Assembly (NCBI GenBank): GCA_963850915.1 | Contig: CAWKND010000005.1 | Span: 1-64,000, forward strand | Reading direction: 5' to 3' | Length of the DNA: 64,000 nucleotides | Source: CAVTWH01 sp963850915 | GTDB lineage: Bacteria > Actinomycetota > Actinomycetes > Mycobacteriales > Micromonosporaceae | Position numbers and translations under genes: made by a program | Shown: one piece after another, positions 9,231-17,917 of the stretch | Position numbering within the stretch: position 1 is the first letter of the stretch | Layout: every line of letters starts with the position of its first letter | Notes under the pieces: model-generated | Told to the model about the DNA's origin: nothing | The model's input: the letters and a program-made list of their open reading frames with translations, nothing else | Database searches by the model: none

Positions 9231-9249
9231 GATACGGTCACAAACGATC
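9231..9249 (+). promoter_or_regulatory. Operator-like repeat 2 (uronate island)
   Basis: GATACGGTCACAAACGATC, differing from the copy at 9033 at two positions. It ends 32 bp before the ATG of the heparinase-type lyase, where it could overlap the -10 region or transcription start. The copy at 9033 sits closer to the leftward operon, so each divergent promoter appears to own one copy. Confidence 0.6.
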
Positions 9250-9281
9250 ACAGCATGGTCCGACCAGGATAACGAGGGGAT

Positions 9282-11252
9282 ATGCCCAGCCCAGACCACT
9301 TCGCCGGCCCACTGGCCGCCGTCTGGCCCCAGCTGGGCACACACTCTGTAGCCGGACTTCTCGCCACCCCGGAGCAGAGCCTGCCCGTCCCACCCGCCAG
9401 CGACCGGCGCACCTGGGGGACCGGTGCCAGCCACCCAGCCACCCTCGACGCTCTACGCAGCCGCGCCCACCGCGACCTCAGCGCGCGCTGGCCGACAGCA
9501 CTCGCGCAGGACTACGCCCGCTACTTCCGCGACGGCGACCGGGACAGCTACGAGCAGCTGATCTTCGCCCGCCAGTACCGCCTCAGCCGCGCCGCGGTCC
9601 TCGCCGCGGTTACCCTCGAGCCCGCCTGGATCGAGCAGGTCGCCGACGGCGTCACCCTGCTGTGCGAGCAGAGCAGCTGGTGCTGGCCGGCGCACGACAC
9701 CACCCACAGTGCCCACGGCGCCGTCGTGCCCACTGTGACCGATCCGGTCCTCGACCTCGGTGCCGGCGAGGTGGCCGCCCAGCTGGCCTGGCTCGATCAG
9801 CTGCTCGCCGACCAGCTCGACGAGCAGGTACCCGGCCTGCGCGCCCGCATCCGCCACGAGGTCGACCGGCGGGTACTCATCCCGTTCGTCGTCCGCCGCG
9901 ACTGGCACTGGCTCGGCCTGGACGGCGACGTGCACAACTGGAGCGCCTGGATCCACGGCAATGTCCTGGTGGCCGCGCTGCGTCTGGTGGACGAGGCGGC
10001 CCGCCGCGCGGCCCTGGTCGACCTCACGATCGAAGGGCTCGACCGGTACGTGGCTTCCATCCCGAACGACGGCGCGATCGACGAGGGCTACGGGTACTGG
10101 TGGAACGGCGCATGCCGCGCGCTCGAAGCCCTCGACGTGCTCGCCCACGCCACCCGCGGCGCGCTCGACGCCACCGGAATCCAGTCACTGCGCCAGACGG
10201 TGGCCTTCCCGCACCAGGTGCACCTGGGCGGCGACTGGTACGTCAACCACGCCGACGGCACCGCCCGCCCCCCGCGCCACCAACCGTGGCAGGCACTGCA
10301 CCACGCCGCCCGCCGGTACGGCGACCCCGACGCACAGGCGCACGCCGCCGCCCAGCGGGGCCCCGACCGACCGGTAGCGACCGAGGAACAGGGGCTGGGC
10401 CGCCTGCTGCGCGCCCTCACCGACCCCGATTGGGTCGCCGCCGTCCCGGGTACCTCGCCGCTGCCCCGGGACGCCTGGTTCGCCTCCACCCAGGTCCTGC
10501 TCGCCCGCCCGGCAGCCGGGGACCGAGCCGGACTGACCCTCGTCGCCAAGGGCGGGCACAACGGCGAACACCACAACCACAACGACGTCGGCAGCTTCCT
10601 CGTCGCCCTGCACGGCGTACCCGTCCTGGTCGACGCCGGCCGCCCCACGTACACCCGGCAGACCTTCGGGCCCGACCGCTACGCCATCTGGACCATGCAA
10701 AGCTTGTGGCACAACGTGCCCAGCATCCGGGCCACTGCGCAGAGCCCCGGCCGCGAGTACCGTGCCCACGGCGTCTGCGCCACAGTCGATGACACCCGCG
10801 CCGAGCTGACCCTCGACCTGGCCAGGGCGTACCCGCGCACCGACATCGCGCACTGGCGGCGTACCGCCCGCCTGGACCGCGCTGACGGCACCGTTCGGGT
10901 CACCGACTCCTGGCACCTCGACCCGACCGGCAGCATCCACCCGACGGGCAGCATCCACCCGACGGGCAGCATCCACCCGACCGACAGCACCGAACCCACC
11001 GTCATCCACCTGCTGGCGGCCGGCGATGTCCGCGTCGGCGCCGGCCACGCGGAGATCAGCGCCCTGGACGACGCCGGTGTCGTGGTCCTGACCTGGGAAC
11101 CCGCCGACGCGCTTTGTACCACGACCGTCCGTGACCTCGATGACCCTATGCTCAGCGACGTATGGGGCGGCCAACTCACCCGCCTCGACATCGACGTCAC
11201 CGCAGCCGGGCCGGTCGGCACGTTCGTCCTCACTGTGAAGGAGCAGCGATGA
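9282..11252 (+). CDS. Heparinase II/III family polysaccharide lyase, cytoplasmic
   Basis: A 656-residue lyase: an N-terminal alpha/alpha toroid (about residues 50-370) and a C-terminal Hepar_II_III beta-sandwich with HHNHNDVGSF near residue 430, where His and Asn/Asp belong to the catalytic and metal site. There is no signal peptide, so it should cut oligosaccharides after import (oligo-lyase type, as in PL15/PL17), making the unsaturated ends removed by GH88. Residues about 549-567 are a tandem TGSIHP repeat. Start at 9282 has GAGGGGAT close upstream. Its stop overlaps the regulator start (ATGA). Confidence 0.88.
   Translation: MPSPDHFAGPLAAVWPQLGTHSVAGLLATPEQSLPVPPASDRRTWGTGASHPATLDALRSRAHRDLSARWPTALAQDYARYFRDGDRDSYEQLIFARQYRLSRAAVLAAVTLEPAWIEQVADGVTLLCEQSSWCWPAHDTTHSAHGAVVPTVTDPVLDLGAGEVAAQLAWLDQLLADQLDEQVPGLRARIRHEVDRRVLIPFVVRRDWHWLGLDGDVHNWSAWIHGNVLVAALRLVDEAARRAALVDLTIEGLDRYVASIPNDGAIDEGYGYWWNGACRALEALDVLAHATRGALDATGIQSLRQTVAFPHQVHLGGDWYVNHADGTARPPRHQPWQALHHAARRYGDPDAQAHAAAQRGPDRPVATEEQGLGRLLRALTDPDWVAAVPGTSPLPRDAWFASTQVLLARPAAGDRAGLTLVAKGGHNGEHHNHNDVGSFLVALHGVPVLVDAGRPTYTRQTFGPDRYAIWTMQSLWHNVPSIRATAQSPGREYRAHGVCATVDDTRAELTLDLARAYPRTDIAHWRRTARLDRADGTVRVTDSWHLDPTGSIHPTGSIHPTGSIHPTDSTEPTVIHLLAAGDVRVGAGHAEISALDDAGVVVLTWEPADALCTTTVRDLDDPMLSDVWGGQLTRLDIDVTAAGPVGTFVLTVKEQR
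10929..10982 (+). repeat. Three tandem 18-bp units inside the lyase gene
   Basis: Unit GGCAGCATCCACCCGACG occurs three times head to tail, the third differing at its last base, followed by a degenerate fourth. It keeps the reading frame and adds a Thr-Gly-Ser-Ile-His-Pro hexapeptide per copy within a loop of the C-terminal beta-sandwich. Copy number is likely to vary between strains. Confidence 0.9.
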
Positions 11253-12367
11253 GCGCGTCGGACACCCGCGGGCCTCTCCAGGTCGCCCGCCGGGCACAGT
11301 TGCTGGAGGCGCTGCAACGGGACGGCGCGCTGCGCGTCTCCGACCTCACCACCGCGCTCGGCGCCGCCGCGGTCACCATCCGCCGCGACATCGCCCAACT
11401 TGCGGCCGAGGGCCTCGTCCGTCGCGTGCACGGCGGCGTCGCCCTCATCACCGACGACGCACCGGCGGTCGAGGAGGTGCAGAGCGGCGGCGTGGACGCG
11501 CTCGGCGGCCGTACGCTCGGCATGCTCGTACCCTCACTCGACTACTACTGGCCGGACGTGGCCCGCGGCGCCGAGGAGGCGGCCCGGGAACTGGACATGC
11601 GCATCTTGCTGCGCGGCTCCTCCTACGACATCGACGATGACCAGCCACAGCTGGCCCGGCTCATCGAACGGATGGGCGTGGACGGTCTGGTCATCGCGCC
11701 CCGTATGGACGCCCCGACCGCTGACCGCACCATCGAGTGGCTCGCCGCCACCGGCGTCCCCGTCGTACTCCTGGAGCGCACCGCCACCGTCGGCCCGTAC
11801 CACGCCGTCCTCGAGTCCGTCGTCACCGACCACGCGCTGGGCGCCGCCATGGCTGTCCGCCACCTCACCTCCCTCGGGCACCGCAAGGTCGGCCTGGTAC
11901 TGGCCGAGCGCAGCCCCACCGGACCGCACGTACGCCGCGGCTGGCTGGAGGCGACCAGCGAGAGCGGACTCGACATCCACACCACCGTCGACGCCCGGGT
12001 ACCCGGCGCCGGCTCGCCCGACCTGGACGTGGCACTCGACAACGTGCTCGACCAGTGCCTGGCCACCGGTACGACCGCGCTGCTCATCCACGCCGACGCC
12101 GAGGCGATCGCACTCGTCCAGCACTGCGAGGAGCGGCACCTGTCGATACCCGCCGACCTGTCCCTCGTCGCCTACGACGACGAGGTCGCCGGCCTGTTCA
12201 GCCCGCCGCTGACCGCCGTACGACCGCCTCGCCGCTCCATCGGCCGGGCCGCCGTCCGGCTGGTCGCCGACCGTCTCAGCGACCCCGACCGGCCCGCCCA
12301 CCGCATGGTCATCAGCCCTGCCCTGCGGGTACGCGAGTCGACTGCGCCGCCGCGCGGACAGCGCTGA
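11249..12367 (+). CDS. DeoR-type HTH fused to LacI-type sensor domain, transcriptional regulator
   Basis: A 372-residue protein with a hybrid layout: a DeoR winged helix (residues about 12-65, with LLEALQRDGALRVSDLTTAL and VTIRRDIAQL) and a LacI/periplasmic-binding sensor (about 85-365, with YDDEVAGLFSPPLTAVRPP). The ATG overlaps the lyase stop by four bases and GAAGGAG lies upstream, so it is co-translated with the lyase. It most likely senses a uronate oligosaccharide or keto-deoxy sugar and controls both arms of the island through the repeats at 9033 and 9231. Confidence 0.88.
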   Translation: MSASDTRGPLQVARRAQLLEALQRDGALRVSDLTTALGAAAVTIRRDIAQLAAEGLVRRVHGGVALITDDAPAVEEVQSGGVDALGGRTLGMLVPSLDYYWPDVARGAEEAARELDMRILLRGSSYDIDDDQPQLARLIERMGVDGLVIAPRMDAPTADRTIEWLAATGVPVVLLERTATVGPYHAVLESVVTDHALGAAMAVRHLTSLGHRKVGLVLAERSPTGPHVRRGWLEATSESGLDIHTTVDARVPGAGSPDLDVALDNVLDQCLATGTTALLIHADAEAIALVQHCEERHLSIPADLSLVAYDDEVAGLFSPPLTAVRPPRRSIGRAAVRLVADRLSDPDRPAHRMVISPALRVRESTAPPRGQR

Positions 12368-12472
12368 CCCGCCGCACTCGCGTGGCATCAAACGCCACCC
12401 GACCGTTGCTGACGTCGGTGACGCCGAGCCATTTCCGCAACTGCCCGACCAGCGTGACACCTTCGAACATGG

Positions 12473-12634
12473 AGGGGGCTGCGTTGGTTGGCCGCCTCGA
12501 TCAACCGGCATTTCGGCGACGACGCCGGCGACGAGGTCGGGTCGGCGGTGGGTGCCGCTCCGGTCGAGGTGGTCGATGCCCGTTCGATCGGCGCTGTGTG
12601 GCCGCTCGACGGCCTGTGGCGCCAACTCGATGTC
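12473..12634 (+). pseudogene. IS1634-family transposase fragment (N-terminal piece)
   Basis: The frame reads LRWLAASINRHFGDD and then VEVVDARSIGAVWPLDGLWRQL, resembling the N-terminal region of IS1634-type DDE transposases (LxxSLSRLL..., ESRPxGGxYVLDxLWRRL). Neither a start upstream nor the catalytic domain downstream remains, and no terminal repeats were recognised. It is a relic at the boundary between the uronate and arabinan islands. The family is recognised from memory of the motif pattern. Confidence 0.5.
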
Positions 12635-12720
12635 CGCACCGCGACCGAGGACGCCGGTTCACCAGAACATGAACGTGTGCTGGCGTCGCGGTCTCGGTCA
12701 AGACAGTCGCCTGGAACATC

Positions 12721-12760
12721 GCTACCCCGCAGGCGCTGTGACAGGCGCCTGCGGGGTAGC
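12721..12760 (-). terminator. Perfect 16-bp stem-loop terminator
   Basis: GCTACCCCGCAGGCGC (12721-12736) pairs exactly with 12745-12760 around an 8-base loop. It lies 17 bp beyond the stop of the leftward GH30 gene. No U-tract follows, as is usual for actinobacterial terminators. Confidence 0.85.
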
Positions 12761-12777
12761 GGCAGTGCGGTGGTCGG

Positions 12778-14646
12778 CTACCGTCGGGTCCACTTCTGGT
12801 TGCTACCACCGTTGCAGGACCATAGCTGCACCACGGTCCCGTCGGCGGTGCCGTTGCCGTTTACGTCCAGACAGAGCCCGGACAGCCCGTTGGTGATGGT
12901 CCCGTCGCCGTTTAGGTTCCACACCTGACTGGGCGTGCCGTTGCAGGTGTAGGTGATGACCTGGGTTCCGCTGGTGGTGCCGTTTCCCGCGGCGCCCAGG
13001 CACTTCCCGGCGATCTGGAGCTGGCTGGCGCCCGTGTAGGTGTACTGCTGGTTGGCGTTGCCGGTGATGCACGTCCAGATGTACTGCTGAATGCCGTTAG
13101 CCGGGTTGCCGCGGTCGTCCAGGCACTTGCCCGATCCCTGACCGACGACGGTGGTGGTGGGCGGCGTACTGGACGGCGGGGTGCTGGACGGCGGGGTGGT
13201 GATACCCGGGGTCCAGGTGTAGGTGGCGACGCCCTTGGCCGGGAGGCTGTCGGTGAAGGACTGCCCGTGCCAACTCGTGGTGAACGACTGCTGTGCCGTC
13301 GAGGTGTTGTCGACGACCAGAACCTCCGACCCGTCCGGGTTGCGGAACGCCACATCGTCGAGGGACGCGGTGGTGGTGGAGGCGATGCGCTGGGCACCCG
13401 GCACGACGAACTTGCTGAACTGGCCGATAACGTAGTAATCGAGGTTGTAGGTGATGGCGCCGGTGCTCTGGTTGATGGTGACCATCGGGGTGCAGGCGCC
13501 GCAGCCACCCGAGATGACCGGACCGTTGTTCGTGTCCTCGGCGATGTTCCACATCGTCGCTGCCTTCGCCCAGTTGCGGGTGCTCTGGATGAAGGTCTCG
13601 GCCGTCGACTGCGGGGCGATGCCGCTGGAGCACTCGGTTTCGTAGACGTCCTTGGTCGGGAAGCTGTTGTGCATGGTGCCGAGGGCGCCGAGGTTGCCCG
13701 CGTAGCAGTGCCAGGCGGTACCGGCGAGGTACTGCGCGGCGGACGCGTTGTTCATCAGTGGAACGCCGAAGTCGTTCATGACGTTGGTGTTGAAGTCGAC
13801 ACCGAGTACCACCGGGTGCAGGCCCGCCTGGTTCAGCGCCGGTCCGAGATTGTTCGCGACGAAGGCCGCTTCGTTGGCTTCGCTGAAGTTCATGTTCGGG
13901 TAGCTGCCGCTGTAACCCGGCTCGTTCTGCGGCGTGACGGCGTAGATATTCACGCCCTGGGCGGCATAGGCCTGGAGGAACTTCACGAAGTAGTTCGCGA
14001 GCGGGGCGTAGCTGCTACTGAGCAGGGTGCCGGCTCCGTTGACGTTGCTCATCTGGCCGTTGGCCTTCATCCAGCCCGGTGGGCTCCACGGATTGGCCAT
14101 CAGTTTCAGCGACGGGTTGAGCTGGGCGGCTTCTTTGAGGTTCGGAATGATGTAGGACAGGTCATGGGAGATGGAGAAGTGGGCCATGGTCGGGTCGGTC
14201 TGGCCGGAGGGCAGGTCGTCGTACGAGTACGGCTGCGCGGTCGCGGAGAAGTCCGACGCGCCCATCGGTACCCGTACCCAACTCATCCCGATCCCGTTGG
14301 TCGGGCTGAACAACGCGCTCATCAGCTGGGTGTGGTCGCTGGCGCTGAGTTTCGTCGAGATGAGCCAGGCCGAGGTGTCGGTCATCGCGGCGCCGAACCC
14401 GGCCATCGTCTGGTACGCGGTCGAGTCGTCGACGGTGATGGTGGTGGGTGTCGAGTTCGTGGTGAAGGCCAGGTTCGGCTGGGCGGCCAGGCGGCTGCTC
14501 AGATTGCTGGTGGTCAGCCACTTCTGGACGGTCACGGCTGAATCGGCTGAGGCGGGCGATGACACCAGCGCGATGGTTGCTGTGCCCAGGGCGCCGGCCA
14601 GCGCAGCGGCGATCGCCGCTCGAACCGCACGGGTACTCGGTTTCAT
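12778..14646 (-). CDS. Secreted GH30 glycoside hydrolase with C-terminal ricin-type CBM13
   Basis: A 622-residue secreted enzyme: signal peptide ending ASA/D near residue 34, a GH30 (beta/alpha)8 barrel and beta-sandwich to about residue 480, a Ser/Pro/Thr linker of repeated PPSST, then a ricin B-type CBM13 with QxW motifs. The acid/base is E242 in TPQNEPG and the nucleophile is E338 in YETECSSG. GH30 includes beta-1,6-glucanases, glucosylceramidases and xylanases; the motifs look closer to the GH30_1/3 side than to glucuronoxylanases, so beta-1,6-glucan is a possible substrate. A lac-operator-like site lies at 14812. Confidence 0.9.
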   Translation of the reverse strand: MKPSTRAVRAAIAAALAGALGTATIALVSSPASADSAVTVQKWLTTSNLSSRLAAQPNLAFTTNSTPTTITVDDSTAYQTMAGFGAAMTDTSAWLISTKLSASDHTQLMSALFSPTNGIGMSWVRVPMGASDFSATAQPYSYDDLPSGQTDPTMAHFSISHDLSYIIPNLKEAAQLNPSLKLMANPWSPPGWMKANGQMSNVNGAGTLLSSSYAPLANYFVKFLQAYAAQGVNIYAVTPQNEPGYSGSYPNMNFSEANEAAFVANNLGPALNQAGLHPVVLGVDFNTNVMNDFGVPLMNNASAAQYLAGTAWHCYAGNLGALGTMHNSFPTKDVYETECSSGIAPQSTAETFIQSTRNWAKAATMWNIAEDTNNGPVISGGCGACTPMVTINQSTGAITYNLDYYVIGQFSKFVVPGAQRIASTTTASLDDVAFRNPDGSEVLVVDNTSTAQQSFTTSWHGQSFTDSLPAKGVATYTWTPGITTPPSSTPPSSTPPTTTVVGQGSGKCLDDRGNPANGIQQYIWTCITGNANQQYTYTGASQLQIAGKCLGAAGNGTTSGTQVITYTCNGTPSQVWNLNGDGTITNGLSGLCLDVNGNGTADGTVVQLWSCNGGSNQKWTRR

Positions 14647-14811
14647 GATCTTCCCTTCTGCGGTAGTGGCCTGATCGCCACCGAGGGGTGTGGGGTGTGT
14701 CCCGGGTGCACGAACTTCGGAGTCGCAGCGGTCGGGTCGATGCCGAGCGCCGAGTCGGACCTCCGTCGCCGCAACGCGGACACGTCACGCTGCCGGTAAC
14801 GACTCCCGCCG

Positions 14812-14827
14812 ATGTGAGCGTTAACAT
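14812..14827. promoter_or_regulatory. LacI-family operator-like site upstream of GH30
   Basis: ATGTGAGCGTTAACAT is an imperfect 16-bp palindrome with two mismatched pairs. It has the TGTGAGCG...TAACA pattern of LacI-family operators and resembles the GTTAGCGCTAAC sites near 57.7 and 61.6 kb. It lies 166 bp upstream of the GH30 start. Confidence 0.55.
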
Positions 14828-15277
14828 AATGCAGCCGAAACATCACTGCAATAGGCATTGACCGCTGATAATGGTGCGAAAATGCGTTACGCCAGTCGCC
14901 AGTCGGAGTCGCTCGACAAAGCACCACTGCTCCACCGGCCCGACCGTGCGGCGGACGCCCGTGCCGCGTACGAGAAGGCCACCGCGCTGGCCGGCTACAC
15001 CCGCCGGGGTGGCGTGCCGGCTGGTCGCTCGCACGTGTGGCGGCGGCGATGGCTGGCCGATGGGAGGGGCCGAGTTGGTTCGAAGGATCCATCGGGCAAC
15101 GACTGCGTTGACCGTGGCGTCGATTGATCCAGCGGGCTGGACGATGGTGCTGGCGGCTCGTTCCACGGACTGATCGCCTCGCCCGGAATGCCGACTGCGG
15201 GGGTCAGAGTGACCCCCGCAGCGTGGACGTCGATCGCGAACCGTCCAGGTTATGTGCGATGCGCGATCGGCTGCTCA
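14828..15277. other. Non-coding gap with a possible sigma-factor scrap
   Basis: About 450 bp without a credible gene. The plus strand near 14935-15000 encodes RAADARAAYEKATALAG, which resembles the C-terminal tail of SigJ-type ECF sigma factors, but it is too short and unsupported to call a pseudogene. Confidence 0.4.
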
Positions 15278-15721
15278 TCAAGCAGCGGCAAGCGTCCAGA
15301 GGTGATCGGCGGTGCCGTTGTCGCTCCACTGCAGGACCTGGGCACCAGAGCTGGTGCTCGCGTTGGACACGCCGAGCAGGAGGCCACTGTTGACGCTCCA
15401 GATCTTGTAGTGGCCGGCACCGTCTGAGACGACGGTCCACAAGTGGTCAGTCGTTCCGGTGTCTCCCCAGATGAGCGCCGGGGCTCCGGCACTCTTTGAG
15501 GCGTTCTGGATGCCGAGAACCAGGCCGCTCAGCTGGTTGACGATCTTGAACTGTCCGTTGCCGGCCGAGACGAGGCCCCAGACCTGTGCTGTGCTGGTGC
15601 TGGCGGTCGCCTGTACGACGGACGTACCCCACGCGGTGCCCGCGTTGAGCGGAGTAAGACGAAGTCCGCTGTTGACGTTGGTGATCCGGTAGTTACCCGG
15701 CGCGGGGGAAGTCGGAACCAC
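15278..15721 (-). pseudogene. Ricin-type beta-trefoil domain, split off by frameshift
   Basis: About 140 residues of ricin B-like lectin with three repeats ending in QVWGL, DHLWTV and DHLWTL. It starts inside the 3' end of the preceding glycosidase gene in another frame (PTSPAPGNYRI). One extra G in the GGCGGTGG linker stretch would join the two into a single secreted enzyme with a C-terminal carbohydrate-binding domain. Alone it has no signal peptide, so it is probably the lost tail of that gene. Confidence 0.75.
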
Positions 15722-17039
15722 CGCCTCCCGAGCCCGGGCTGACCGTGATGCGGTAGGCGTTGTTCGTGCTCATGGTGATCGGGACGGAGATCGAGCCGTT
15801 CGAGGGTGTGTAGGTCGTGGTAGATATCGTGCTCGGTCCTGAGGAAGCGACGGTCCGGCCCTGCGACACGGTCTGCTCGATCTTGACGGACACCGTACTG
15901 CCGAGGCTCAGCGAGTTGAGTCCGTTGATCGTCACTGCGCACGATCCGTTGCAGTTTCCGACGATGACGCTGAGCTGGTTGTTCGACGACGGTACGGAAG
16001 CGAAGCCGTCGATGCCGGTCTGTGCGGGCGGGGTGGTGGTGACCATGTTGCCGTTCATTGCGGCGTACCAGGTGTAGAGCCAGTAGGCGGCGTTCGGGCT
16101 ACCGCCTCTGCCGGTCAGCAGGTCGCCGAGGGCGCCGGACTGGTTCCAGAAGGCCAGTTCCGCGTCGTGGATGCCGAGTCGCTCGAACTTCGAAATGTAT
16201 CCGACGAGCGGCCCGGGAAGACCGACCTCGCTGGGCGCCGCGTACTCCTCGATCGCGATCGGTCGCCGGCTGATGCCCAGCTGGTCCTCGATGCCCTGGA
16301 CGGTCGAGACGTCACCGGCGATCTTTGACGAGCTCTCCAGCTCGTGCCAGGCGAGAATATCCGGCACCGTGTTGGTGTTGACCGCGTTCTGCAGGAAGTT
16401 CCTCATGTCGCTGATGTTGTCCGAGAAGCTCGGACCCTGGATCGGCTTCGTCGAGTCGATCCCGCGAACCTGCCGGAAGGTCGTGGTCCAGAAGGCCTCG
16501 TACGTGCCGTTGGACGTTTTCCAGGTGTTGTCCGACTCGTTCCACAGCTCGTAGGAGGTGATGCTGCTGTAGTAGGAGGAAGACTTCATCGTCGCGATCT
16601 GCGAACTGACGAAGGGTGTCCAGGTGCTCCAGCTGAACTGGTACGGCCAGCCGGCGTAGTAGTCGGACAGTCGGTTGACCAGCTTCGCGCCGACGCTGAC
16701 GGCCGTGGGCGCCACCACTGAGATGTCCCCGGTGGGCTGCTGCTTGCCGCCGGCTGGCATCTGTACGAAGGTGTTCGGTTTGATCGCCTGAGCGAGCGCC
16801 ACTGTTGGTTGGGTGGCGTTCGCGAGGCCGTAGAGGCTGCCTGTCGCGACGTGCGTCACCGGGCGCAGTACCTGGTTGGCGTTGACAGTGAGGGTGTTTG
16901 CGGAGGTCGCCGCGGACGCTGGCAATGCCACCTCGATGATGGTGACGGCGGTCAACCCGGCGAGGATGGGTAAGGCTAGGGCGATCTTCCAGGAACGGCC
17001 GATTCGTCGGGCGGTGCGTTCGGCTACAGCTGGCTGCAT
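15693..17039 (-). CDS. Secreted clan GH-A glycoside hydrolase (family uncertain)
   Basis: A 448-residue product with an N-terminal signal or anchor (hydrophobic helix at residues 20-42 ending PASAA). The barrel keeps the clan GH-A pair: acid/base Glu in ELWNESDNTW and a probable nucleophile Glu in IEEYAAPSE. GH39-like or a neighbouring family fits best, but I cannot settle it. The C-terminus runs into GSGGGGSDFPRAG and stops because of the frameshift before the ricin domain. The LacI regulator gene lies upstream in the same orientation. Confidence 0.75.
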   Translation of the reverse strand: MQPAVAERTARRIGRSWKIALALPILAGLTAVTIIEVALPASAATSANTLTVNANQVLRPVTHVATGSLYGLANATQPTVALAQAIKPNTFVQMPAGGKQQPTGDISVVAPTAVSVGAKLVNRLSDYYAGWPYQFSWSTWTPFVSSQIATMKSSSYYSSITSYELWNESDNTWKTSNGTYEAFWTTTFRQVRGIDSTKPIQGPSFSDNISDMRNFLQNAVNTNTVPDILAWHELESSSKIAGDVSTVQGIEDQLGISRRPIAIEEYAAPSEVGLPGPLVGYISKFERLGIHDAELAFWNQSGALGDLLTGRGGSPNAAYWLYTWYAAMNGNMVTTTPPAQTGIDGFASVPSSNNQLSVIVGNCNGSCAVTINGLNSLSLGSTVSVKIEQTVSQGRTVASSGPSTISTTTYTPSNGSISVPITMSTNNAYRITVSPGSGGGGSDFPRAG

Positions 17040-17082
17040 TTGCTCGGATCCTCCTTGACTGGTGAGTCATCATCTATTGCTT

Positions 17083-17917
17083 GTCTTCTCCGACAGGCGA
17101 CATGCCGGAACCGTCTGCAAGTCGCAGGCGCGATCGCCCGCCGCCAAGCCAATGCACCGTGTGTGGGACTGACATTTCCGCGTCGCAAGTGCCGGTGTCA
17201 GTGCGGAGGTTGATCGTCACGCCGATCCTGTCGACAGGAATGTCTCTGGTCAGTTGCTGTGTACCGACGGCGTGTCGAGCGAGATCCATGGCGTTTATGC
17301 ATGCGCATATATCGATGAAAACGACACAGTTGGGTTTAAGTGCGAGCACTCCTTGTCGTTTCGTGTCCGCGCCTGGACTCGACTGCTGTTACCCGAAGCG
17401 GCGGATCAAGCAGCTTCCGCATCGATCCCGAAACTCTTTTGGTGTGTTCGGGAGCGGTCCCTATACGTCGGTGCTGCCCAGGTGGAGCTGGCCTGCAGGG
17501 CCGAAATCCTTTTCGGCAGTGTAAGGACGGTGTTTCGGCCATGTCAAGACCTGAATTCAGCCGGTCGCCTGCCGATCGTGCGCGACGGCGGCGCCCACCC
17601 CCGCAGTGTCGCCACGCACTCCGGCATCGGCCGCGGTCAACGAACCAGGCGAAACCACAGTGTCGGGATGCCGGTCGAGTGGCGGTGCTTCATCCTCACG
17701 GGTTCCGCGATAGAGCAGCGGTTCCGCCACAGGCTGCTGTGGCAGTCCACTGTGGGTAGTTACGTCTGGGTGCCAGCTCGGTCGCCCGCGAGTGACCAGT
17801 CGCTTGGCGTCAGGCGTCTCCCGCGGTCGGCCGGATGGGTTTCGCCGGCTGGCAGGAGCTTGGCGGCGATGTTGTGTGCGAGCTGTCGGGGGAGCGTGGG
17901 GAACGGGTGCGGGTCAA
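17083..17917. other. Long non-coding region upstream of the GH-A gene
   Basis: About 835 bp without a convincing gene. It contains the LacI-like palindrome at 17501 and a weaker variant at 17428-17442 (CCGAAACTCTTTTGG). The base composition is less GC-rich than the flanking genes. Several open frames exist but none has family resemblance or a good ribosome site. Confidence 0.6.
17501..17516. promoter_or_regulatory. LacI operator-like palindrome (GH-A gene side)
   Basis: CCGAAATCCTTTTCGG: arms CCGAAA and TTTCGG around four bases. It matches the pattern of the site at 19293 before the GH127 gene (CGAAA-N4-TTTCG). Both flank the LacI gene, so common control is likely. Confidence 0.6.

Larger units (their letters stand above)
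8852..9281. other. Divergent promoter region between DUF2264 and lyase genes
   Basis: A 430-bp region carrying both outward promoters of the uronate island. It is locally AT-rich around 9000-9070, unlike its surroundings. It holds the two operator-like repeats listed separately at 9033 and 9231. No convincing coding potential was seen. Confidence 0.7.

Noticed and set aside
14858..15127. Possible ECF sigma C-terminal remnant (RAADARAAYEKATALAG)
   Set aside because: Only about 17 residues resemble the family and no upstream region is found; noted but not called.
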